Assembly: GCF_000744095.1 (NCBI RefSeq)
Contig: NZ_JQLI01000008.1
Location: forward strand, 3,968,001 to 4,032,000
Reading direction: 5' to 3'
DNA: 64,000 nucleotides
Source: Cupriavidus necator A5-1
GTDB taxonomy: Bacteria > Pseudomonadota > Gammaproteobacteria > Burkholderiales > Burkholderiaceae
The translations under genes were made by a program, and so were the position numbers. The notes below the pieces were generated by a model. It ran no database searches, was not told the DNA's origin, and saw only the letters and a list, made by a program, of their open reading frames with translations. Shown here in pieces: positions 17,067 through 25,812 of this stretch; the stretch's first letter is position 1, and every line of letters begins with the position of its first letter.

Positions 17067-18749
17067 TCAGGCTTCAGCGCGCTCGCGCGGCTGCTTGTCG
17101 GCGTACACGCGTTCCTTGAACGGGGCGATGCCGATGCGGGACAGGGTTTCGATAAAGCGTTCGTCCTCGATGCGGTTGGCAACGAAGGTGTCGATGATGC
17201 GGGTCACCACTTCGGGCATTTCCTCGGCGCTGAACGACGGGCCAATCACCTTGCCCAGCGCGGTCTTGTTGCCCTGGGCGCCGCCCAGCGTGACCTGGTA
17301 CCACTCCGAACCGTCCTTGTCGACGCCCAGCACGCCGATGTTGCCAACGTGGTGGTGGCCGCAGGCGTTGATGCAGCCCGAGATGTTCAGCGAGATCTCG
17401 CCCAGGTCGTAGACGTAGTCCAGGTCGTCAAAGCGGTTCTGGATCGCCTGCGCGATGGGGATCGACTTGGCGTTGGCCAGCGAGCAGAAGTCGCCGCCCG
17501 GGCAGGCGATGATGTCGGTCAGCAGGCCGATGTTCGGGGTGGCCAGGCCGGCCTTCCTGGCCAGTTGCCACAGCTCGTACAGGTCCTGCTTCTTCACGTC
17601 CGGCAGCACCAGGTTCTGCTCGTGCGCCACGCGCAACTCGCCAAAGCCGAAGCGGTCGGCCAGGTCGGCCACGGTTTCGATCTGCGCGTCGGTCGCGTCG
17701 CCCGGGGGCGAGGCCACGCCCGGCTTGGTCGACAGCGTCACCGCGGCGTAGCCCGGCACCTTGTGGCCGTGCACGCTGCGGCTGACCCAGCGCGCGAAGG
17801 CCTTGTCTTCCAGCAGGTGCTTCTCGTACGAGGCGTCGGTATCGGCCAGCTTCTCATAGGCCGGCGGTGCGAAGTACTGCGCCACGCGGTCGAACTCAAC
17901 CTGCGTCAGCGTGGCCGGGCCGTCCTTGCTGTGCTGCCATTCTTCCTCGACTTCCTGCGCGAACTTCTCCACGCCGATGGCCTTGACCAGGATCTTGATG
18001 CGGGCCTTGTACTTGTTGTCGCGGCGGCCGTAGCGGTTGTACACGCGGATCGCCGACTCGACGTAGGTCAGCATGTGCTGCCACGGCAGGTCTTCCTTGA
18101 TCACCGAGCCAAGGATCGGCGTGCGGCCCAGGCCGCCACCGGCCAGGATGCGCAGGCGCGTTTCGCCCTCAGCGTTCTTGTAGGCATAGATGCCGATGTC
18201 GTGCATCTGCACCACGGCGCGGTCGTCGGCCGACGCGGAGATGGCGATCTTGAACTTGCGCGGCAGGAAGGCGAATTCCGGCTGGAAGGTGCTCCACTGG
18301 CGCAGCAGCTCGGCCAGCACGCGCGGGTCCACCGACTCGTCCGGCGCGACGCCGGCGAAGTGGTCGGTGGTGATGTTGCGCACGCAGTTGCCCGAGGTCT
18401 GGATGGCGTGCATCTCGACGCTGGCCAGCTCGGCCAGCACGTCGGGCACGCGCTCCAGTTCCATCCAGTTGTACTGGATGTTCTGGCGCGTGGAGAAGTG
18501 GCCATAGCCGCGGTCGTACTCGCGCGCGATATGGCCCAGCTTGCGCATCTGCTTCGACGACAGCAGGCCGTACGGAATCGCCACGCGCAGCATGTAGGCA
18601 TGGCGCTGCATGTACAGGCCGTTCTGCAGGCGCAGCGGCAGGAATTCTTCCTCGGTCAGCTCGCCGGACAGGCGGCGGCGCACCTGGTCACGGAACTGGG
18701 CGACGCGCTCGGCAACGATGCGCTGGTCATATTGGTCGTACTGATACAT
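17067..18749 (-). CDS. cysI: sulfite reductase hemoprotein (CysI/NirA family)
   Basis: This enzyme reduces sulfite to sulfide in six electrons using siroheme and a 4Fe-4S cluster. The 560-residue product has the two nitrite/sulfite reductase ferredoxin-like halves and the cluster ligands IIACPGGDFCSLANA (Cys-X5-Cys) and NISGCINACGHHHVG (Cys-X3-Cys). No cysJ flavoprotein gene is nearby, so electrons probably come from ferredoxin or another reductase. It follows tauE by 28 bp and heads the reductive genes of the operon. Confidence 0.94.
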   Translation of the reverse strand: MYQYDQYDQRIVAERVAQFRDQVRRRLSGELTEEEFLPLRLQNGLYMQRHAYMLRVAIPYGLLSSKQMRKLGHIAREYDRGYGHFSTRQNIQYNWMELERVPDVLAELASVEMHAIQTSGNCVRNITTDHFAGVAPDESVDPRVLAELLRQWSTFQPEFAFLPRKFKIAISASADDRAVVQMHDIGIYAYKNAEGETRLRILAGGGLGRTPILGSVIKEDLPWQHMLTYVESAIRVYNRYGRRDNKYKARIKILVKAIGVEKFAQEVEEEWQHSKDGPATLTQVEFDRVAQYFAPPAYEKLADTDASYEKHLLEDKAFARWVSRSVHGHKVPGYAAVTLSTKPGVASPPGDATDAQIETVADLADRFGFGELRVAHEQNLVLPDVKKQDLYELWQLARKAGLATPNIGLLTDIIACPGGDFCSLANAKSIPIAQAIQNRFDDLDYVYDLGEISLNISGCINACGHHHVGNIGVLGVDKDGSEWYQVTLGGAQGNKTALGKVIGPSFSAEEMPEVVTRIIDTFVANRIEDERFIETLSRIGIAPFKERVYADKQPRERAEA

Positions 18750-18777
18750 GGCGGGGTCCGTTCAGTATTCGTTGAAT

Positions 18778-19551
18778 TCAGGAAACGAGCTTGATGGCGA
18801 CCAGCGTCAGCGTGGTCGCCAGTGCGGCACGCACCAGCCGTTCGGGCAGCGCCCGCGACAGTTGCGCGCCCAGCCAGATGCCGGGGATCGAGCCCACCAG
18901 CAGCGCCAGCAGCAAATTCCAGTCGACCGTGCCGAGCCACACATGGCCCAGCCCGGCAATCGCCGTCAGCGGGACGGCGTAGGCAATGTCGGTGCCGGCA
19001 ACTTCGGCCGGCTTCATATGGGGGTACAGCAGCAGGATCAGCGTGGCGCCAACCGCGCCGGCGCCGATCGACGACACCGTCACCAGCACGCCGATCACGG
19101 CGCCGACCGCGATGGTGGCAATGACCTGGGCGCGGCCGTGCAGCTGGAAGCGCGGATTGCGTTCCAGCCAGGCCAGCATCTGCTTGCGGAACAGCAGCGA
19201 CAATACGGTCAGCAGCACTGACACGCCAATGGTCAGGCGGATCGCGTGCAGCCACTGGGCGTTGAGCTCACCAGCGCTCTTCAGCACCAGGATCGAGGCC
19301 ACCGCCGCCGGCAGGCTGCCAATGCACAGGCGCCGCACCACCTGCCACTGCACATGGCCGTGGGCGCGGTGCGCGATGGTGCCGAAACCCTTGGTGATGG
19401 CCGCGAAGGCCAGGTCGGTCCCGACCGCGGTCGCCGGCGAGAAGCCGAACAGCAGCGTCAGCAGCGGCGTCATCAACGAGCCCCCTCCCACCCCGGTCAG
19501 ACCGACGAGGACGCCTACAAACAGACCGGAAACGGTATAGGCAACAGACAT
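18778..19551 (-). CDS. tauE: TauE/SafE-family sulfite/anion exporter
   Basis: A 257-residue membrane protein of the TauE/SafE (formerly DUF81) family, with about eight hydrophobic segments and two internal-repeat motifs typical of the family: GLTGVGGGSLMTPLL near the N-terminus and VSSIGAGAVGATLILLLYP in the second half. Members export sulfite or organosulfonates or import sulfur compounds. Its place as first gene of the sulfate operon suggests it protects the cell from excess sulfite or moves a sulfur anion. The direction of transport cannot be read from the sequence. Confidence 0.88.
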   Translation of the reverse strand: MSVAYTVSGLFVGVLVGLTGVGGGSLMTPLLTLLFGFSPATAVGTDLAFAAITKGFGTIAHRAHGHVQWQVVRRLCIGSLPAAVASILVLKSAGELNAQWLHAIRLTIGVSVLLTVLSLLFRKQMLAWLERNPRFQLHGRAQVIATIAVGAVIGVLVTVSSIGAGAVGATLILLLYPHMKPAEVAGTDIAYAVPLTAIAGLGHVWLGTVDWNLLLALLVGSIPGIWLGAQLSRALPERLVRAALATTLTLVAIKLVS

Positions 19552-19628
19552 GGGGACTCAGGTGGGCCTGGCCGGTGTATCACGCATCACAAACTGGCTG
19601 CTGCGAGAGGACGCACTGAGGGCAGGCT

Positions 19629-19661
19629 GTTTATTAACAAAGTTCGAGAATCGTAATAAAC
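19629..19661. promoter_or_regulatory. inverted repeat in the tauE-cysB divergent promoter region
   Basis: GTTTATTA and TAATAAAC are perfect 8-bp inverted arms separated by 17 bp, about 80 bp upstream of the tauE start and 55 bp upstream of cysB. It is the obvious candidate for CysB control of the sulfate operon and autoregulation; the region is AT-rich compared with its surroundings. Confidence 0.45.
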
Positions 19662-19715
19662 TGGCCTCATACCTCAAACTAATAAGAAGTTGTTTGTTTA
19701 TACGAACTCAGATAT

Positions 19716-20657
19716 ATGAACCTCCACCAGTTCCGTTTCGTGCGCGAGGCCGTCCGGCAGAACTACAACCTGACCGAGGCCGCCAAGGCGCTCTACACGT
19801 CACAGCCCGGCGTGTCCAAGGCCATCATCGAGCTGGAGGAAGAGCTGGGCGTCGATATCTTCACGCGCCACGGCAAGCGCATCCGCAGCCTGACCGAGCC
19901 GGGGCGGCGCATCCTCACCTCCGTGGAAAAGATCCTGCAGGAGGTGGAAAGCCTGAAGCGAGTCGGCATGGACTATGCCGCACAGGACCAGGGCAACTTC
20001 ACCATCGCCACCACCCATACGCAGGCGCGCTACGCACTGCCGCGGGTGATCGGCGAGTTCACCAAGCGCTACCCCAAGGTGCGGCTGTCGATCCAGCAGG
20101 GCAACCCGACGCAGATCGCCGACATGTTGCTGCACGACCAGGCCGATATCGGTATCGCCACGGAGGGCATCACCGACGACAAGAACCTGGTTTCGCTGCC
20201 GGGTTACCAGTGGACGCATATGGTGATTACGCCACCTGAACACCCGCTGCTGGACAAGAAGCACCTGGCGATCGAGGACCTGATGGGCTACCCGCTGATC
20301 ACCTACGATCCCAACTTCGCCGGTCGGCCCAAGATCGACAAGGCCTTCGAGCTGCGCCACCTGAAGCCCGACATCGTGCTGGAGGCGATCGATGCGGACG
20401 TGATCAAGACCTACGTCGAGATCGGGCTGGGCGTGGGCATCGTCGCGGGGGTCGCCTATGATGCGGAGCGCGACCGCAACCTGCGCGGGATCCCGGCCGG
20501 CCACCTGTTCGGCAGCAATGTGACGCACCTGGCGGTCAAGCAGGGCGCCTACCTGCGCAGCTTTGTCTACACCTTCATCGAGCTGTTCTCGCCGACGCTG
20601 AACCGCAAGCTGGTCGAGCAGGCCATGTCAGGCGAGCACGAAGCCTACGAACTCTGA
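19716..20657 (+). CDS. cysB: CysB-type LysR regulator of sulfur assimilation
   Basis: A 313-residue LysR regulator of the CysB/Cbl subgroup. CysB activates sulfate-assimilation genes when sulfur is limiting, with O- or N-acetylserine as inducer. The N-terminal helix-turn-helix is MNLHQFRFVREAVRQNYNL...YTSQPGVSKAIIELE, as in CysB. The effector domain has FTIATTHTQARYALP and KRYPKVRLSIQQGNP, both strongly CysB-like. It is divergent from the sulfate operon, with a 164-bp shared regulatory region. Confidence 0.93.
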   Translation: MNLHQFRFVREAVRQNYNLTEAAKALYTSQPGVSKAIIELEEELGVDIFTRHGKRIRSLTEPGRRILTSVEKILQEVESLKRVGMDYAAQDQGNFTIATTHTQARYALPRVIGEFTKRYPKVRLSIQQGNPTQIADMLLHDQADIGIATEGITDDKNLVSLPGYQWTHMVITPPEHPLLDKKHLAIEDLMGYPLITYDPNFAGRPKIDKAFELRHLKPDIVLEAIDADVIKTYVEIGLGVGIVAGVAYDAERDRNLRGIPAGHLFGSNVTHLAVKQGAYLRSFVYTFIELFSPTLNRKLVEQAMSGEHEAYEL

Positions 20658-20697
20658 GCGCGGCACGCTGCCGCCCTCTCTATATAAGAAAGAAGCA

Positions 20698-21888
20698 ATG
20701 CACATCCATCACGCCGTCCCGGCTGGAGACCCTGTGAGCGAACTACCCCGGATCCACTGGACCGAAGACGGCACCGAGCGCAGCGCAGCCTGGCGCTCCG
20801 AAGCCGGCACCCCGCCGCCGCGGCGCGTGGTGATCGCCGACGACACCACCAGCGCCGACACCGCCTACCGCCTGGCCTGCGAGGGCACCGCCCTGCTCTG
20901 GCGCGGCGACTTCCAGAACGCGCGCCAGCTGCTGCAGGCGATGGCCCGCCGCACCGAGCGCAAGCCCAAGAAGGCCAGCCGGCCCGGCCAGAAAGCCAAG
21001 GCCGCGGCGCCGCACTCACCGACCGAGGCCTTCCACCTGCACCGGCTGGCGCAGTCGCAGCGCGCCCGCACGCTGGGCATGCTGCTGCTGCCGTTCGAAG
21101 CCGACCACAGCGTGCCGCTGCGCCGCGCGCCGGACGTGCACGAGGCCTGCCAACAGGTCTATGGCCCTGCGGACGAGCCCTACGTGGCGTCGATGCGCGA
21201 GTTGCTCGGCATGATCGGCGCCTATGAATGGCGCAAGAAGGGTGTGGAGATCCCGGCGCTGGAAGACCGCGTCCACCCGTGGTATGGCGTGTTCTCGCCG
21301 GTGCGCGGCGAGTATGTCGACCTGGTGGCGGCCGAGCCGCTGCCGGCGAAGACGCTGGCCTTCGACATCGGCACCGGCACCGGCGTGCTGGCCGCGGTGC
21401 TGGCCCGCCGCGGCGTGAAGCGCATCGTCGCAACCGACCAGGACCCGCGTGCGCTCGCCTGCGCCCGCGAGAACATCGACCGGCTGGGCTATGCCGGGCA
21501 GGTCGAGATCGTGCAAGCCGACCTGTTCCCCGAAGGCCGCGCGCCGCTGGTGGTGTGCAACCCGCCCTGGGTGCCGGCACGGCCCAGCTCGCCGGTCGAG
21601 CGCGCGGTCTACGACCCGGACAGCGCCATGCTGCGCGCCTTCCTGCAAGGGCTGGCCGAGCACCTGGAGCCGGACGGCGAAGGCTGGCTGCTGCTGTCGG
21701 ACCTGGCCGAGCACCTGGGCCTGCGTCCGCGCGAGGAGCTGATGGGCTGGATCGAGGCCGCCGGGCTGAAGGTGCTGGGCCGCTCCAATATCCGCCCGCG
21801 CCACCCGCGCGCGACCGACGCCATCGACCCGCTGCACGCGGCGCGTTCCGCCGAGGTGACCACGCTCTGGCGTTTGGGCGCGCGCTGA
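20698..21888 (+). CDS. class I SAM-dependent methyltransferase
   Basis: A 396-residue protein with a C-terminal Rossmann-fold methyltransferase domain from about residue 200: the SAM-binding motif is LAFDIGTGTGVLAAVLAR and the catalytic motif is VVCNPPWVP. The NPPW form indicates methylation of a nitrogen atom in a nucleic-acid base or protein side chain, as in HemK/RsmC-type enzymes. The N-terminal 180 residues include a basic Lys/Arg-rich linker near residue 85-105 and have no recognised domain. AAGAAAGAAG precedes the ATG. The substrate is unknown. Confidence 0.82.
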   Translation: MHIHHAVPAGDPVSELPRIHWTEDGTERSAAWRSEAGTPPPRRVVIADDTTSADTAYRLACEGTALLWRGDFQNARQLLQAMARRTERKPKKASRPGQKAKAAAPHSPTEAFHLHRLAQSQRARTLGMLLLPFEADHSVPLRRAPDVHEACQQVYGPADEPYVASMRELLGMIGAYEWRKKGVEIPALEDRVHPWYGVFSPVRGEYVDLVAAEPLPAKTLAFDIGTGTGVLAAVLARRGVKRIVATDQDPRALACARENIDRLGYAGQVEIVQADLFPEGRAPLVVCNPPWVPARPSSPVERAVYDPDSAMLRAFLQGLAEHLEPDGEGWLLLSDLAEHLGLRPREELMGWIEAAGLKVLGRSNIRPRHPRATDAIDPLHAARSAEVTTLWRLGAR

Positions 21889-21960
21889 CGCGCCCCAGGC
21901 GTGCCCCTCGGGCAGAGTTCGGCTATCCTTCCCGTCACATATAAGAACGGAGGAGACAAG

Positions 21961-23127
21961 ATGCCGAACCTGCCCCTGCGCCGCCTGCTGCTGGCGCCTG
22001 CCCTGCTCTTCACCAGCGCCACCGCCCTTGCCGATATCCGCGTCGGCATCGACGTATCCACCACCGGGCCGGCGGCCTCGATCGGGATCCCCTCCAAGAA
22101 CACCGTGCTGATGTGGCCGCAGACGCTGGGCGGCCAGAAGGCGCACTACGTGATCCTGGACGACGGCTCCGACCCGGCCGCGGCCGTGCGCAACGTGCGC
22201 AAGCTGATCTCCGAAGAGAAGGTCGACGTGATCGTCGGCCCCAACATCACCCCCACCGCCATCGCCGCGCTCGACGCCGTGTCCGAGGGCGAGACGCCGA
22301 TGGTGGCGCTGGCCGCCTCGGCCGCCATCGTCGAGCCCCAGACCGACGCCAAGCGCCGCTGGGCCTTCAAGATGCCGCAAAACGACTCGCACATGGCGAC
22401 CGTGCTGACCGAGTACATGAGCAACCACGGCGTCAAGACCGTCGGCTTTATCGGCTTTGCCGACGCCTATGGCGAAAGCTGGTGGCGCGAGTTCTCGAAG
22501 CTGGCCGAGGTGCGCAAGATCAGGGTCGTTGCCAACGAGCGCTTCTCGCGCAACGACACCTCGGTGACCGGCCAGGTGCTCAAGCTGATGGCCGCCAATC
22601 CGGACGCCATCCTGATCGCCGGCGCGGGCACGCCTTCGGTGCTGCCGCAGAAGACGCTGGGCGAGCGCGGCTACAAGGGCAAGGTCTACCAGACCCACGG
22701 CATCGCCACCTGGGACTTCCTGCGCATGGGCGGCAAGGACGTCGAAGGCACGCTGTTCCCCACCGGCCCGGTGGTGGTCGCGCGCCAGCTCCCCGAGAGC
22801 CACCCGGTGCGCAAGGTCGCGCTCGACTTCGTCAACCGCTACGAGGGCAAGTACGGCGCCGACAGCGTGACGCAGTTCGCCGGCGACGCCTGGGGCGCGT
22901 GGCTGCTGCTCGACGATGCGGCGCGCCGCGCGCTCAAGACCGGCGCCCAGCCCGGCACACGCGAGTTCCGCGCCGCCATGCGCGACGCGCTCGAATCCAC
23001 CACCAACCTCACCATCCCCAACGGCGTGATGAACATGAACCCGAAGGACCACCAGGGCTTCGACCAGCGTTCGCGCGTGATGGGGGTGATCCGCAACGGC
23101 AAGTTCTCCTATGCGGGAGAAAAGTAG
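21961..23127 (+). CDS. ABC transporter periplasmic binding protein (branched-chain amino acid/amide type)
   Basis: A 388-residue type I periplasmic binding protein of the LivK/AmiC class. A signal peptide (LPLRRLLLAPALLFTSATALA) precedes the mature IRVGIDVSTTGPAASIG. GGAGGAGA precedes the chosen ATG; the open frame extends 20 codons upstream without a ribosome binding site. No permease or ATPase genes flank it, so it either works with a transporter elsewhere, such as the liv system at 49-54 kb, or is a sensor. It is followed 33 bp later by a hydroxyacid dehydrogenase, so its ligand may be an organic acid (inference). Confidence 0.85.
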   Translation: MPNLPLRRLLLAPALLFTSATALADIRVGIDVSTTGPAASIGIPSKNTVLMWPQTLGGQKAHYVILDDGSDPAAAVRNVRKLISEEKVDVIVGPNITPTAIAALDAVSEGETPMVALAASAAIVEPQTDAKRRWAFKMPQNDSHMATVLTEYMSNHGVKTVGFIGFADAYGESWWREFSKLAEVRKIRVVANERFSRNDTSVTGQVLKLMAANPDAILIAGAGTPSVLPQKTLGERGYKGKVYQTHGIATWDFLRMGGKDVEGTLFPTGPVVVARQLPESHPVRKVALDFVNRYEGKYGADSVTQFAGDAWGAWLLLDDAARRALKTGAQPGTREFRAAMRDALESTTNLTIPNGVMNMNPKDHQGFDQRSRVMGVIRNGKFSYAGEK

Positions 23128-23160
23128 CCCTGTGCATCAAGCCTGAAAGGAAGCATTCGC

Positions 23161-24045
23161 ATGACCACCACTCCCACCACCGTTGCTACCGTGGCATTCA
23201 TCGGCCTGGGCGCCATGGGCTCGCACATGGTCCGCCACCTGCTGGCGGCTGGCCATACCGTGCGCGCCTTTGTGCGCCGCCCGGAGGCCGCCGAGGCCGC
23301 GCGCGCCATGGGTGCGGAACCGTTCTTCACGCCCGCCGAGGCGGCGCGCGGCGCCAGCGTCGTCTTTACCAACGTGACCTCGTCCGAAGACGTGCGCGAG
23401 GTGCTGCTGGGCGAGCAGGGCGTGATCCAGGGCGCCGCGCCCGGCACCATCTGCGTGGACCACAGCACCATCTCGCCAATCGTCACGCGCGAGATCGCCG
23501 CGGCGCTGGCCGCGCGCGGCATCGAGGCGCTGGACTGCCCGGTGTCGGGCGGCACCGCGGGCGCCGAGGCCGCCACGCTGACCATCATGGTCGGCGGCAA
23601 GCCCGAGATGCTGGAGCGCGTGCGCCCGCTGCTGGAACGGCTGGGCAAGACCATCACCCATATCGGCGACAACGGCGCCGGCCAGGTCGCCAAGCTGTGC
23701 AACCAGATTGCGCAGGTGGTCAATATCGAAGGCATCGCCGAGGCCATGCGCTTTGCCGCCGCGCAGAACGTCGATACCGGCCGCGTGCTGCAGGCCCTGT
23801 CGACCGGCATGGCGGGCAGCCGCATGCTTGACCTGATGGGGCCCAAGATGGTGGCGCGCGACTTCGCCGCCGGCATCGAGGCGCGGCTGCACGACAAGGA
23901 CTTCGGGCTGGCGCGCGATATCGCCGAGGAAATCGGCCTGGCCCTGCCGGCGATGCAGGCCACCTCGGCGCAGCTGCGCACGCTGATGGCCAAGGGCTGG
24001 GGCAAGGACGATACCTCGTCGCTGCTGCGCGTGCTCGAGGACTGA
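23161..24045 (+). CDS. NAD(P)-dependent 3-hydroxyacid dehydrogenase (GlxR/MmsB family)
   Basis: A 294-residue member of the beta-hydroxyacid dehydrogenase family, which includes tartronate semialdehyde reductase, 3-hydroxyisobutyrate dehydrogenase and 6-phosphogluconate dehydrogenase. The N-terminal Rossmann motif is FIGLGAMGSHMVRHLL, the substrate motif is DCPVSGGTAGAE, and the catalytic-lysine helix is GAGQVAKLCNQ. The exact substrate cannot be decided from sequence. It is probably co-transcribed with the upstream binding protein. Confidence 0.88.
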   Translation: MTTTPTTVATVAFIGLGAMGSHMVRHLLAAGHTVRAFVRRPEAAEAARAMGAEPFFTPAEAARGASVVFTNVTSSEDVREVLLGEQGVIQGAAPGTICVDHSTISPIVTREIAAALAARGIEALDCPVSGGTAGAEAATLTIMVGGKPEMLERVRPLLERLGKTITHIGDNGAGQVAKLCNQIAQVVNIEGIAEAMRFAAAQNVDTGRVLQALSTGMAGSRMLDLMGPKMVARDFAAGIEARLHDKDFGLARDIAEEIGLALPAMQATSAQLRTLMAKGWGKDDTSSLLRVLED

Positions 24046-24056
24046 CCGGCCCGGCG

Positions 24057-24977
24057 TCAGCGGCCGGTAAGGCGCAGCACGGCGCGCGTCAGCGCGCTGT
24101 CTTCGCTGCCGAAACCATCGAGCACGTTGAAGTGGTGGCAGCCCGGCAGCACGATATCGCCCGCTGCCGCGTGTCCGACGTTGGCGGGCCATGCCGCGCG
24201 GATCAGCGCATGCTGCCGGTGGTACTCGCCAGCTTCCAGTTCGCCCACCGCGATCGACAACGGCGCAGCGCCGGCGGGCGGCATGAACGCCGGAGACAGG
24301 CGCGCGACATCGTCGTCCGACAGCCGCAGATCGCACTGCAGGAAGGCCGCGCGCCGCAGCGGCTCCATGTCGTAGAGCCCGCTGACCGAGAGCCCGCCTT
24401 TGACCAGGTCGGCAGGCAGGTCCGGCGCCCATTGCGGCCAGCGTGCGGCCATCAGCATCGCCACCAGGTGGCCGCCGACGGAATGCCCGGCCACGAAGAT
24501 CCGGTCGGGGTCATGTCCGAACTGGTCCGACTGCCGGTACAGCCAGTCGACGCTGCCCAGCACCTGCCGCACGATCTCCGGCACCGTCACCTTCGGCACC
24601 AGCGAGTAATTCACCACCGCCACCGACACGCCCAGCGCCGGCAGCACGCTGGCGACAAAGCTGTGGTCGCGCTTGTCCAGCGCACGGTAGTAACCGCCGT
24701 GGACGAACACCAGCAGCGGCGGCAGCGATCCGTTCGCCCGCTGCGCCGGAAAGTAATCCAGCGTCTCGTCCTGCGGATGCCGCGAGTCCGCGCCGGCATA
24801 GCTCAGGTCGGCGAGGAAGCCACCGCGCTCGCGCACGTCCGCTGACCACTGCGCCCAGCGCGCCATATGCACTGGGTTGTCCGGCACATTGGCGCGGTTG
24901 TTATATTCTCGGTCGTAAAACTCAGGATCCTGCGAGGGAAGGCTGGCAAGGCTCGCCAGCGAAGCTTGGTCGGTCAT
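24057..24977 (-). CDS. alpha/beta hydrolase (HSL/kynurenine-formamidase-like esterase)
   Basis: A 306-residue soluble hydrolase. The oxyanion-hole motif is VFVHGGYYRALD and the nucleophile elbow is GHSVGG; a late His in LPGCHHFNVL completes the triad. The YDREYNNRANVPD N-terminus resembles arylformamidase-like esterases. It may act on an ester or formamide, but no tryptophan-degradation genes are adjacent, so a kynurenine role is unsupported. It converges with the hydroxyacid dehydrogenase, with 11 bp between stops. Confidence 0.85.
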   Translation of the reverse strand: MTDQASLASLASLPSQDPEFYDREYNNRANVPDNPVHMARWAQWSADVRERGGFLADLSYAGADSRHPQDETLDYFPAQRANGSLPPLLVFVHGGYYRALDKRDHSFVASVLPALGVSVAVVNYSLVPKVTVPEIVRQVLGSVDWLYRQSDQFGHDPDRIFVAGHSVGGHLVAMLMAARWPQWAPDLPADLVKGGLSVSGLYDMEPLRRAAFLQCDLRLSDDDVARLSPAFMPPAGAAPLSIAVGELEAGEYHRQHALIRAAWPANVGHAAAGDIVLPGCHHFNVLDGFGSEDSALTRAVLRLTGR

Positions 24978-25040
24978 GGCGTTCGGTGCGTAGATTGGCT
25001 GGTGGCCGGCGCGCGCTGCATGACATACGCCGTGCGCGCC

Positions 25041-25451
25041 ATGCTAACCGGCTTCGCCCGGCGCAGGCCATCCGTGCCACTACTGTTGACCCATGGTCGT
25101 CAAACGCACCCTGCGCTCAGGCCGCGCCAGCCAGCTCGGGCCACCGCCCCCGACAGCCCCGCCGCAACGCGCTGCCCGCTCTGCGGACGCCAGCTGGTGC
25201 CCGGCCCCAGCACCGACCTGCACCACCCCGTCCCGCGCAGCCACGGCGGCCGCGAGGTCGTGCCGATGCACCGCGTCTGCCACCAGAAGATCCACTCTGT
25301 CTTTACCGAAGCCGAACTGGCGACCACCTTCCACGACTGGCACGCGCTGCGCCGCCACCCGGCCATGGCCGAATTCATCCGCTGGATCGCGCGCAAGCCG
25401 CCCGAATACTACGACCGCAACCGCAGCACCCGCGCCCGGCGCGGGCGCTGA
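25041..25451 (+). CDS. small HNH-endonuclease-domain protein
   Basis: The frame encodes a compact HNH domain: CPLCGR, LHHPVPRSHGGREVVPMHRVCHQKIHS and a C-terminal helical tail ending in RKPPEYYDRN. The CxxC is present; the second zinc pair is not complete, since only one Cys (MHRVC) follows. The ATG at 25041 gives 136 residues, but the first 30-40 are Arg-rich and may not be translated; no clear ribosome binding site settles the start. It stands alone between an esterase and tRNA-Leu, with no methylase partner, so it is not an obvious restriction enzyme. Confidence 0.65.
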   Translation: MLTGFARRRPSVPLLLTHGRQTHPALRPRQPARATAPDSPAATRCPLCGRQLVPGPSTDLHHPVPRSHGGREVVPMHRVCHQKIHSVFTEAELATTFHDWHALRRHPAMAEFIRWIARKPPEYYDRNRSTRARRGR

Positions 25452-25467
25452 ACGGGCCGCGCGCAGG

Positions 25468-25496
25468 TTGTCGGTCTGGGCGAATTCCGGCATAAT
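25468..25496 (+). promoter_or_regulatory. tRNA-Leu promoter
   Basis: TTGTCG, a 17-bp spacer and CATAAT, with the predicted start about 35 bp before the mature tRNA. The spacing and closeness to the consensus fit a sigma-70 stable-RNA promoter. Confidence 0.6.
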
Positions 25497-25536
25497 CGCC
25501 GGCTCAACAAGGCACTGGTTCCGGTGCCTACACCCT

Positions 25537-25621
25537 GCCCGGGTGGTGAAACAGGTAGACGCAGGGGACTCAAAATCCCCCGCCGCAAGGCGTGTCGGTT
25601 CGAGTCCGACCCCGGGCACCA
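25537..25621 (+). tRNA. tRNA-Leu (anticodon CAA)
   Basis: The 85-nt sequence folds into the class II cloverleaf. Acceptor arms are GCCCGGG / CCCGGGC with discriminator A and encoded CCA. The anticodon arm is GGGGA-CTCAAAA-TCCCC, giving CAA, which reads UUG. A long variable arm (CGCCGCAAGGCG) and the T loop GGTTCGAGTCC are present. An accessory region with chromate-resistance genes and an IS begins just downstream, and tRNA-Leu genes are common integration sites, but I found no second copy of the 3' end in the window. Confidence 0.97.
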
Positions 25622-25758
25622 TCAACAAAATCCCCCTGACAATCAGCGACCCGGATGTTGCCGCAGTGCACGCCCGCGCCTGAGGACTTATTCCAGCATG
25701 TAGTCAGGTTCGGTCCAGCAAAGGCAAGAGGCGGTTCGACATGCCGCAATCATCACTT

Positions 25759-25774
25759 TGTAGAGATCGCTACA
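25759..25774. promoter_or_regulatory. palindromic operator candidate upstream of chrB
   Basis: TGTAGAGATCGCTACA is a 16-bp palindrome with one mismatched pair (TGTAG-N-GATC-N-CTACA), 39 bp before the chrB start. ChrB proteins are chromate-responsive regulators of chr operons in other bacteria, so autoregulation through this site is plausible. Confidence 0.5.
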
Positions 25775-25812
25775 GTATTGAAGAGCAGTCTATGGGCATC
25801 TAACATGCCTTC

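Noticed and set aside
21016..23052. 678-codon minus-strand frame antisense to the methyltransferase and binding-protein genes
   Set aside because: Composition (Ala/Gly/His/Arg) is typical of a GC-rich shadow; both sense genes have clear domains and ribosome binding sites.
25537..25621. tRNA-Leu as a proven attachment site of an integrated element
   Set aside because: No direct repeat of the tRNA 3' end and no integrase gene were found in the window; kept only as a hypothesis.
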